Assembly (NCBI RefSeq): GCF_016802725.1 | Contig: NC_052668.1 | Location: 16,349,001 to 16,413,000, forward strand | DNA: 64,000 nucleotides | Reading direction: 5' to 3' | Origin: Solenopsis invicta | Lineage: Eukaryota; Arthropoda; Insecta; Hymenoptera; Formicidae | Shown here: piece by piece, positions 38,183 through 50,100 of the stretch | Layout of the letters: each line of letters starts with the position of its first letter | Numbering within the stretch: the stretch's first letter is position 1 | Position numbers and translations under genes: made by a program | The notes under the pieces: model-generated | Seen by the model: the letters and a program-made list of their open reading frames with translations, nothing else | What the model was told of the DNA's origin: nothing | The model's database searches: none

Positions 38183-41100
38183 CTGTAATATAATTGTATA
38201 TCATCAATTTTTAATATCCGCATGTAAAATATAATATTAACATGTTATATAATAATATTAATGACTATGACATAAGAGAAGCTTAGCAACAACAACTTAA
38301 TAGCATGATAACGTTACGCCATCGTAAGCAAGCAGTTTACTAGCTCTGATATACATATAACAATGTACCGTTCTCGTATATATAACATATTACAAACTGC
38401 ACAAACTTCATATTTCATAAGGCTGCAAAAATCGATATATCACATACCGAACATTATATATTAGATTGAATCTCTGTTGTGAATCGCGTGAGATGAAAAA
38501 TTTTATAATGCGAAAATAACTGTTACAACGTCAAACACATTAATTTTTAAAAGACTAAAACTTATTGCAATTTTTAAATACGCTCGTAAAATCAGATAGC
38601 ATTTTTTTGTGAAAAATTATTTCAAGTTATATTTCTCGTAAATTGCGATATTAAATTGAAAATAAAATCATATAAAAGTTTTTTAATCATGTAACATATA
38701 AACTAATAAATTTATACATTATTAATAAGGTCGATGTGATTAAATAAAGCAAGTTCATTATCTGAAGTTACACGACTAAGGAAGATTCAGTAGAGTGCAG
38801 TGCAGCGACGCGATGAGAAGTCCGAGTGGCAAACTCAATGAGTCTCGTAGAAGGTTCCTTTGAGCATGAGAACCTCACCACGATCTACACCAACATCGGA
38901 CTCCTTGCGTCAAGTGCTCACACCCAACCCTCATTCTTCGTCGACCTACCTACCTACGCTACCGTTCATACTGACACACATGCATCTCCTTTACAAAGTA
39001 TCTGTGTATCTTAGGGCCACAAAGCGGAAAGTGCCACCGCCATCGTCAGACGAAGAAATAAGGAAGAGAGGCAACGCTTACGTACGCTAAGAGAGAAGAA
39101 AGACTTTCGAAGCTGAGCATAGCAAAGAAGCAAGCTTTAATCTACATATTTAACTTTTGTTAAATTTATCGCTAAAATTTATTACGACGTGTGTTTGCAA
39201 TTCAGAATTATTTTTACAAAATTTAGCAACTAAAAAACTGAATTATACACAATTTCGTACATTTGTTTAAATTAATCATTTATCAAGATTTTTAATAATT
39301 TTATTTTTTGTATAAAAGATTTTTTGTTTTGTATAAATGTCTCAGTACTTATTTCCAATCATATATAATTTTTAAGTAATTCGCCCCTCAACATACCTTT
39401 TTTAAAAAAAAATTACATCCAAGGTAGATAAAAGCTAGCTTAGTTGGGTCTGAGACACCCTATATACTTTATGAGAATTCAGAAAAAAAAAAGAGAACAG
39501 ATGGTCGTGTGCGAACGTGACCAGGAAACAAAGATAAAGTCACGTCTTCAGGAACGCCCCGAAGAAAGGTGTAGCTAATGGTAGAACACTTTTAACCTTA
39601 CATTACATGACGGGATGGCTCTCAAACATCACTTCATTCGTTTTAAATGTTCACTAAGACAGAACTTTTAATCATATGTAAAAAGATAAAGACTTTCAAA
39701 AAAATATTCTCATGGGCAAACAAATTTTGCGTTGTCAAGTAGCTTCCAAATTATTTACATAAAATTTTATTGTAATAATTAAGAATTGTTCTTTTTGCAA
39801 ACTACAATATCTATAAAATTTAAAAAATTTTTTAATACATTTTATTAATTTTCTCAGTAATACTGATATTACATTTCAAGATTCTCAACAGATTATCAAT
39901 TATTACTCAATTTCAATTTGAAATAGATTAAATTTAATACATTCTTATATTTTTATAAAATGTTAATAATTTTTTTATTTTTCATATTTGTAAAGCTAAT
40001 CTTTAATCTATAAGCTGCAAAAATTTACAGCTAAAAAAGATTATAACTGTATAAAATTCTGATTATATAAATGATTGAGCACAATATTCATATAAAATTC
40101 AAACCAAAGAGAAACAAGGCATTGCAAAGTATAAAAGGTACAATAAAAATTATAATATTACGATGATGGATTCTTTTATCAATACTTTTGCAATGTAATC
40201 ACAGCTTTCAGCCGTAAAAATAACAATGGTGATAAAAATCTTTTCTTCTTCCCTTCATTGTCACAGCGCGATTGATAATGAAAATCGTTCCTACTTTACT
40301 CCGTCCTAATAGCGGCGGAGTCGCATTAAAATCCGGAGAATTGGATTTGGTCACTTGACATGAAATCGCACTTAGTTGCAATTGTACTATATAAAAGCGA
40401 AACGTACGGTTCTAACGCAGATACGTGCAGATATATGCACATAGAACGTGTTTCGTTTTATGCGTATACACACGACACACATTCGTACGTTCACAATATG
40501 CGACTCGGGTTGAAATCAAGTCCGAACATGATCCATCCACGTTTACACGCGAGCAGGCACGTAATCCCTACAGTATACGTCAGATGAGTCGGCAGCTAGC
40601 GTATAAAAAACGTTAAAAACCAAATTCAAATCTGGGGCAAGAGTTATTATAAAATGTCAAATGTATAACCATGATATTTCCTCATGACATACATAATTCT
40701 AGTTAATATATTATTAAACTAAGCCTGTAATAATTAAAGATTTAATTAGCTAAGTAATCCAGTTGAAATTAGAGAAATAATTTTACTGTCGATTTACATC
40801 ATTAATTTATAAACAGATGTTCAATTTTAATCTTGGAATTTTCAGAAAAAAAAAGAACTGGTATTTAGATAAGAAATCCCGAAATGGACTTATAATCCAT
40901 TTCATAATCGCGATTCATAGCGCGCTGCATAGCGCGTTTCAACTTCGTAGGTCAAGAGAGTCTGGTCCACTTTCGAAAGCTTTCCGAAATTCTCTCCGTT
41001 GGAGATGAATCCAATAAGCCGACGCAAGCGAGAGAACGCAAAAGAAGAGGAAGGGTGCTGTCCCCGAAGCGGAAGAAGTGGCTCGTACGACGCTGCTGCT

Positions 41101-44100
41101 GGTTGCTGGCTGCTTGAATAGAAATTCAGCAGCATACAATCCCCATTATCCCTCGATTTGAAGTTCCGCGACAATGGAATCTCTCAGACGCGCCGCGCCC
41201 GTCGTCGTCGTCGTCGTCGTCGTCGTCCGTCGTCGTCGTCGTCATCCTCATCCTCGTCGTCGTCGTCTCTCGACTCAGCGTTCCGACATTCAAGCCAATA
41301 CCGCTTTGCCAGACATGAAATAGATAATTTCGACACGTCCATTTTCATGCTTGGCAAAGGCTCAAAGTGATGAATCAGCTTTCGGACTCGGATATTAAAT
41401 TGTCACAGAAAGGTTCTTAAGTATATTTACACTCTGTCTTACTTGTAGCAACTTCTCTTTAAATGTATTCTTATATCTTTTCTATTATTCTATTATAGCT
41501 GAACGAGAGATAATAAAATTATTCAAGACAAATATTTCCAACGTTCTTAAATAAACTAGATTTTGCTTCTACATATTAATCACAATATGTAGACAAGCGA
41601 ACGGAAATTTCGAACTGGTGCTTTGCAAACACAATGAAATCGTTACTGCACTGCGATTATTTAGAGATGAAAAGGAAGAAATGATAAATCGACGCAAATT
41701 TTTTTTTCATCGTAATCATCTTACGCAATCCCTAAGTTGAAATCACTGTACTGGTAGGAGGGTCGCAGACGGTGCAAATGGAAAATTAGAGGACTAAAAC
41801 CGGTAGCCAGACGACGAAGTATTTGCTAGGCAAACGAAACACGATTACCAGAAGCACTACCCGTAACCGAGAAACGAAGACGTGTACGCGAAGAGAACAG
41901 GAGGTATTACACTGTTTGTCTTACGTACCTACGTATTACCGTAAATGCCTTATTAACAATATTGTCTGCGCCTAGAAATAGTCTATATATATATGGGGTA
42001 GTCAACAGTCTGCTACTTTTATCCCCTTGTGTGCACAAGGTCGGCACGGTCCTGCAGACTTCCATTGTGTACCGGCCATAGTAAACATTACCCCCTATAA
42101 AATGGACGGTGGAATATTACGTACAATCTCCCGAAGTAGTTCGCGGCGATGATACCGCGTAAAGAAAAATCGCGGAAGGGACTATAATTTCATAGCTTTA
42201 TGATAGAGAAAGGCGGCGACGGTAAAACCGACTTTTATCCCCGCGGTTATATCACGGCACTCCAATCTGATAGAACTAATAAAGTTAAAGATTAATGGTA
42301 CAGCGTTCTCGTATCCGGTATCTTCAGTTAAAACTAGCGTCCTGGTGTAACTGCGTTATTTTTTAAATGTCACCGAGCTCGGAAAAGTAGTTTCAGATTA
42401 TGAAATTCCGGTGATAAACGTTACTCTCTGATGATATTTACCGAATCATTCCATATAAAGAAAACAACTTTAAGATATTCGCGATCTCTGTGTACGCGTC
42501 CGTGTACAGCAAAGGCGAAAATGCTTTGAGACGAGCCGCGTAAAGAATCTATTTACACGTCGACGGAGTTTATCAGCGAGTACATCGAATCTCGCGGAAA
42601 GCATCGAGGCAGCGATTAAGCCTTAGAGCGAGAAGGGTTGGCGAAGTGGAATGCAGAAACAAGTTGACGGAGGGACATGACTCATAGGCACATTTAGAGC
42701 TGGAACACTTCAAAGAGTTGGTTGGGTACCGGTTCACCCCGGTGAACCGGTGTATACCGACGCGTTACAAGAGCGCGGCAGATCCCTTTCAGATTTAATG
42801 TAATGTAAATATCTGCGGCAGTGCAAACGCTTGGCTTTTCGCCAGTTAATTGGCCGTGTGACTGGTCGGTGCACAAAGCCGAAAAAATTTCAGACCGTTC
42901 AATAAGCTTAATTAATATATTACGCGAATTACGATCGAACCTGACGAAAATCGCGAGACGGCAATAAGTTTCTCATTAGCCGTTCTTTGTCGACCTTATG
43001 AAAAATTAATTTATCAAGTGGAAATAATGAGGATAAAAAACATACATTTTATCTAATAAATTATACACACAAACATACACACTATATAAATAAAAAATAA
43101 ATGAAATTTATAACTGTTATACGATACAAAATTGTAATATGGATCATGTGGATTTGCGTCATCATTTACAATATTATCTATATTACCTTCGTTCATGTTA
43201 CTTTGTGTACACGCTTTGGTTTAAGGGATCAAAAATTCATTAAGTTTACGTGAATAAATCCTACGTTCGTACTGACCCTCCAACCCTAACGCAATGAACG
43301 CCTTTGTTTGACAAAACAAAGCCCGCATAATCCCCATGATTAATTGACTTACCTCAAAATTGTCTTTTGTTATTAAAAAATATTAAATTCCGTCATAAAA
43401 ATATAAGCGTCGTATAAAAAGATAAATGGATAGATATTTTTATTAATTTTATATTAAAAATAGCGTAAATTAAAAATTAAATGTTGCGGGAATTAGAGCC
43501 ATTGTATGTCGGAGACAACGATCTTCTATCGCAAACCAACTTCCATAAAAATTTATACATTAATTGCAAAACATATTAAATTACAAGCGAGAAATTATAC
43601 GTGATTTTTTTTATCGCAAGTAATAACCTCTCGCATATTTCAGTTAAACAAGGCAGCAGAGTAGTTAGAACTGCTCACTCATTGTAATGCATGACAACGG
43701 TTTAGGTGCAAAACTGATTCTTAAAATAAACAACAATGAACAACGTTACTATCGCTCCAGCACAACGAGTTTCACGGCAACGAGTTACTTTCCGGGAATC
43801 TCGCTTCTCAAAATAAACAAATCCCTCACCTTGCTGCACGTAGAAGACCAACTGCCTGTTCCAAGTTCCGTTGTCGCATTAATTTCTGAATTCTCTTCAT
43901 GGCGTCCGCTCTACAAATCAGAACAAACAAAAATCGTGAAACATAGAAGAGAATACTTTCAATCACTTCAATAAACATCAATAATAACGTAAATATTATT
44001 CTGTTTATCAATGCTAACACGTACTTTTGATCATCAATAGGCGTATCTAAGGTTGCATCAAATGGCACCATTACAGGTATAACAGCATCGCGCATAACTG

Positions 44101-47100
44101 CAGATAATTCGGGGCCAATAGTGTCCCAACGTTCTTCCAAAGTAGGAGCCGTAGTTACGTTTTCTTGAGTAGGCTCTGGTTTAAAAAAAAAACCGAATAA
44201 TTTTTTATATTTAATTTTATATTGTTTTACTCAATACAAAACAATACACACAAACAAATCTTACTTTTTTTCTTTTTGGTCTTTGTTCTCTTTGACTTTG
44301 CTTTTTGAACTACGAGATGTCGTGTATTTTTCTGGCAGAATTGTTCAAGCATCTTTAGAAATATGTGAACAGTCGTTACAAGATCCACCAAGTACTGCCT
44401 AAAAGATGAACGTATTTATGTAATGACATTGTTTTAAGCTGATAGTAAACTTAAACCGCCTTCCTTCCTGCCTTGTGACAAGAAATTAATTCAATCCCAC
44501 TACTCGCGCATTAATTTGTCAATTTAGTTCCGGCAACGCGCGCTACCGCCGTCAAAGCCAAAGTTTGACGGAACCGTCGTCCTGTTTTCGTCAGCGTCCC
44601 CGTAACGTCAAAGTAGCAGCAACGTGGCATTGCGGTACGTCGCGCCGCCCTTACATTTCCGTCGTGGAAATCCGTGCAAAACCCGTCAAACTCGTAGCAA
44701 GTTGAACACCCACCGCCTTTTCCCATTTCGCCGGCCGGAAGGTCGATAAAAGTTGTTTATTCCGCCGAGGAACCGTAGAAGGGAGGAAGAAAACCGGGCG
44801 AGTGCGAGCTACCGAGACCAGCCCACCAGCCGCCAAAGAAGAGAAATAGTCGAAAAGGAACGGCATCGGAGGGAGCCAGAGTGGCTTCCTGGTTGGTCGA
44901 CCGATTGATCCGAAAGTGAATCAATCTGTCTGCGGTAGATAAAACTTTCGGTAAAGAGCGCTTCTCTCTCTCGCTCTCTTCTTTTCGCGATGCAGATTTG
45001 CTCGATACAAACGTGCATTGTTCAATGTAGGACTGTAGGACGCCTATCGACGTGTCGCACAACTTTTCACGATACCTACTAAAAATTCGCGAGGAATTCG
45101 GGGGAATTGGCAAAGGATTAGCGACTTATTCTGCCAAGTTAAAAAGAAAACGACTGACGATTATCGAAAGAATAAGAAGCGCAAGTACGAAATTTAATTT
45201 TTTTTTTCTTTGATAATAATCTCTCATAATTTCTTTAATCGTTTTCCTTCAAATCTTTTAAAACCGCTTTCAACTTTTGACATATAAGTACGTAATCAAG
45301 ATGCTAAGGTTACACGATTTAGTTCATACGGTGGTGATTATGATGAAATTCTGTTCACTCACCGTGACATTTTAACCTCGTCGAAGCACAAAAGCTGAGA
45401 GAGTATAGTTTCCCGATATTCCGGGACATAAAAGATATTGCTTTTAATTATCTTGCTGGATTCTCTAACACCATCATCTCTACTCTTCTCCATTACCATG
45501 AGATTGTTAAGAAGCTCCTAAAATGCGAGATATATTTTCGTTATTATCTCTAAATACTCACGGACAGTGGTGAATAACAATTTCCTACCTGATATGCCTT
45601 TAATGCCAAATGCAATCTACGAGACCAAAGCGGTATCTTTTTTTTATCGACTATTATCATCTCGTAGTATTGTTCAATTTGTCTTTGCACTAGGTAAAAC
45701 ACTTCTGTAGATATAGTTTCGCTAGATAATAAAATACAATAAAATAAAATAATGCATTTTGATTTCTGATTATTAACAGTACAAAATATTCAAATTTTAA
45801 ATCGGTATAAAGTGCGTAAAATAGGAATAAAATATTTCATATATTTTTATTTTTATATTATATTTGTAAAAAAATTCGATATCAATCAAACAATCTGTCA
45901 ATAAAATTTAATCCGACAGAAATGGAGAATCGTATTGGCACGGAGCGCAGCTAACGAATCGTAAACAAAATCCAAACTATATATAATATGCATGCATTGT
46001 TTAAACGAGAAGTGTGTAAGTGTAAATGTACAGGATCAGTTTCCTAACTTTATAATCTAAAATAAAATAAGTCTTCGATACAAAAAAAAAAAAAGTTGTT
46101 TATTTCAAAAAAATAATACTGTTATAGATATCCCGCGGAACAATGGTCATTTAATAATTCCCATATCAGCAACTGTGAAAAATTCCATGTAAAAATTATT
46201 CTATGATGTAAAGTTAGATGGTTCAGCCTATACGCGCGGACACTGGAGAATTTTCTCTCTAGACAAGATCCAAAAGAAAGCGACGATGCGTAAAACGAGT
46301 TCGTAAACTGTCTCGCGTTCTGCCTCTTTAGACGAGGTATGCGACAATGTAGACTACGCTATGAGAAAGTTGAAGCGCGAAGATTTACCTTACATATTTC
46401 ACTTGAAACTTGTAATGTCGATTGAACTCCATGAAGAAGCGTAAGGCCCACAGATAGACAGCCGTTTCCACTGCTTGGCCATGAGTGTCGTTGATAAAGC
46501 AAGACCTAGTGAATTTCATCACGGAGTTGTAAACCCCGCTTAGAAATTCTACGCAAAACTCTTTCAAAAAGAGTCGCACGCTAAGAGCAGACGTGCGCTC
46601 CTCCTTGGGGTCTTGCAGGCTCATTTTATCCTTACGTCGCTTCACTCTTTTCTGTTACAAAAGACACGTGCCTTCTATTCATACTTGAAGATTTCATTCG
46701 TATGATTCGAATATAAAGCATGGTCGGGGCTATTTCGACATTTTTAAACAGTAAGATAGGGAAAAATTATAAATTGATTCGCAAAATTTACCTTATTATG
46801 ACCGAATTCCAGTGCTTCGATCTTCTGGTATGGTTTATGGCATATCATTTGATTTTCTCCAGTAGCTTTCATATTCTGCACAACGTAAGTACCACCGAAT
46901 CGCGAGTGCCTATAATCAATTAAATAAAAACATGTCAGAGACTATTTGCGAAATGTATTCTTGAATTTTTCAAGAGTGCAAATGTATCTTAGAATACTAT
47001 TCAAAATATTGGGAAAACGATGTGTGCATGTACGTTTCAAGCAAAGATTGAATTTCTTGTTTAGTTTTCGCGTCCTTCTCTCCCTTCTCTTCCGTCTATA

Positions 47101-50100
47101 TGCATGAATTGAAAAGCGAGAATAACGTGATCCCTTGCTACTAAAAAGAGAACTGATCATTCAAATCCAATTTCAGCCATGAGTCCCGAAGATTCAATCA
47201 ATGGAATAGAAGGCAGCTGTCAACGGCAGATAGTTTTTTAAATGACGAAGACGCACACTATACTCTCTCCTACTTTCTTTCCCATGAGAAAAGCTCACTT
47301 CCATCAGCAACTTCGCAAAATATTTTTTAAATAAATGATTAACTTTTAAAGTTTATCGAAGTGTATAAGCATCACGTCATAAATAAAGTTCAGACGGACA
47401 ATTTTTAACATTTCATCTGCAACCTAGGTCTTTTCTGGCGCAAGCGAAATTTTACTTTTAAAGTAAAGATTCGCACACAGCAATCTGAGAAAATGTCTCT
47501 CTGTAGATTTCATTCACCTTATAATTTCGTAGTTTATATGACGCTGAATAAAAGTGTCAATGAGCAAAACTCTGTAGATATATACGCAAAAGTAAAACAT
47601 TTTTAAAATTATACAAAAATTGTATTTATCTTTCTAATAGTTTTAAACAAATATCATCACAAATATTAAGATATTCCAAAAATTATGGTAAAAATATCTG
47701 CAATTCAAATTTCACCCACCCTTCGATTGCATGAAATAAGATGTTTACTCAAATTTGATAAAAAACTTTTTTTTTAATTTTTGAATTTTTCGATTCTGTT
47801 ATACCAAATTCCAGGTAAGAATAGAAAATTGTTTAATGTGACTTTGAAATAAATTTATTTTATTGTGCTTCTAATGCTCCTGAATCATACAATCCCAAAA
47901 AAAACTATTTAAATATTAAATTTTGGAAAGTACTAAGATTTAATATAAATTAAGTGTATAACGATCTGTATACAGTACATGGATACAATTTTAGAAGTAA
48001 AGAATTTAAATTTGTGAAACACATAACACTAATTTAGTAAACATTACACAAGAGTTGTGCAACTTTGAGAAGCCTTTGAATCCACTCAATATTTTTCAAC
48101 AATTTTTTTATAATAAAAGTTTAGAGTCTCAAAAATGTAACAGTTCAAACAGCATAATCGAAAAATGATCTATGTTATTAAAAAAAGAAGTTATCAGAGA
48201 AAAATCATCAAGCAAAAATAAAGATAGATTTGTAAAAAAACCAATCTATTTTATTGAATTATATTTTTGCAACAAAAGACTTTTAAGACCTGTATAATAC
48301 TCGTTTTAAAGCTAAAGAGGTGAGTTATATAGCAAGGAAAATATCATGATAAAGAAACTTTACTTTTATGCCTTTTGATTCTAGTTGAGCTCTGAAGCTG
48401 AACAATGTCGATAGTGGAGAGACTTCTAACTCCCTTCTCCAACTTTCTATCTAAAAAAGTTAATATAATTAATCAAATATTATAATGTAACTGATATGTA
48501 ACTAATAAAACTAAAAATATAAATAAAAACAATTTTCTGTTCAGTAAAAGACAAATATTTCCTAGTCTCATATTTCATTTATCATGTATCATTTTTTTCC
48601 ATATGACGTAAATACTAATCCTAAATAAGAATAAATGGGCTATAAAAAATAGAAAAATAATAACTCTATAAGCTTATAGGAAAAAATGATGTGCGTCTTC
48701 GTCATTTAGAAAATTATCTGCCATTGACAGCTGCCTTCTCTTCCATTGATTGAATCTTCGGAACTCATGGCTGAAATTGAATTTGAATAATCAATTCTTT
48801 TTAGTAGCCAAGAATAATATTGACATTAAATATTTGCAGATTATTGTTCCCTATCCATTTCAATACACTACAAGGCCTTACAATACTATAATAATGTTTC
48901 CTTTTAATTCTCTAATTCTTTGTCATTTACATTAACAAAGTATGATTACAGACAACCAGACAAAAAATGTTATAGAAAGATCTGCTTTAGCTGTACTCGG
49001 AGAAACTAAAATAATTATTTTTTTCATATTTTATTAAATGAACAATCCGATGGTACCCAGTGAATATCAAGTTATATAAATGTTAGTTGTAATTTCTCAC
49101 GAATGTGTTGTACAACAGTTGCATTGCTGAGTGGAAAATTAGAACATTTATATGTATAATTGTAACCTGTATTTGTTGGATATTAACTAAAATTACGTTA
49201 TATGATAAAAGTGCATTAAAAATTCAGTTTAGAGTTTAAATTAGCAAAATACGTCAAGTCACAGTCATTCGCCAGACGATTGTAGAAATGATACTTTTTT
49301 CCCGGAGCACAGTAAAAACATCTTTTCGTAACAGAGAGAAGTTTTAAGAATGGTCACGGCGTCGATTTAGCTATAGATTTATTCTCAGATTTCATATCTC
49401 GAGTCTATCTTTGTCTCGTAAAACACAAAACTGATGTTGAGATCTGAGAAACGATTATGTGTGAATTCGAACCTCAATCTCTCAAACTTCTCTTTACCAG
49501 AGATCACATAAACGCGCAAATATATTAATTGATAAAATAATGCACTCACTGAGTTGCTTCACAGATGCCGTTTTCTCGCACAGCATCCGATCGGCGACGA
49601 AACGAAGATCGACATAGCAGCGACAAGGACAACCGAAAAATCCCGTAATATTACGCGACGTAGCCCGGGAGAGCCGTTTAAACGAGTACACGCGTAGACA
49701 CAGTGAACAGAGAACGGAGCAATTTGCTCCTGTTCGAGAATTTTCTACCATAATCACACGACGACTAAACAGTACACTTCACTCGACACACTCGCGGTAT
49801 TCCACTGGCATGGACGACGAGCAAATACGCGCGCGGAAAGTTTTCGAAACGACAGACAAATGACGTCATACTTCGCATGAACAAGCGATCATGCATTCTA
49901 CGCATCGTATGACCCACGCATCGAGACGATCGTCCGCTGTACATCGGTACTCCCAACACCGTATCTACGCACAATTCAGATTTGTAAGACGCGAGAAGGA
50001 CGGGCATTGAACCGGCGCGCGGTGCGACAAACATGGCATTAACGCTGTAAGCAGCAGCGGTCAGCGAGTCAGTAGCCAGAAGTGTCGGCCGGTAATGGCG

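Larger units (their letters stand above)
38183..43829 (-). other. timeout: Timeout intron 13 (5647 bp)
   Basis: Bounded by donor GTGAGG at 43829 and acceptor ending at 38183. Holds a (GTC)n microsatellite, the ACCGGTT palindrome at 42.73 kb, and GC-richer stretches at 38.75-39.1, 40.25-41.4 and 41.7-42.9 kb that could be regulatory. No gene seen. Confidence 0.75.

Noticed and set aside
41158..41370. Arg/Ser-run frame
   Set aside because: Translation of the (GTC)n microsatellite.
48361..48456. Minus-strand open stretch IESWRRELEVSPL next to a TTTTTTAG acceptor-like site, inside the 47.1-48.8 kb element
   Set aside because: Considered as a timeout exon, but the true exon 7 (HSRFGGTY) lies at 46792-46909 and joins exon 6 in frame; this stretch is not TIMELESS-like.
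49460..49500. GGTTCGAATTC on the minus strand, like a tRNA B box
   Set aside because: No A box, acceptor stem or anticodon arm at the required spacing.
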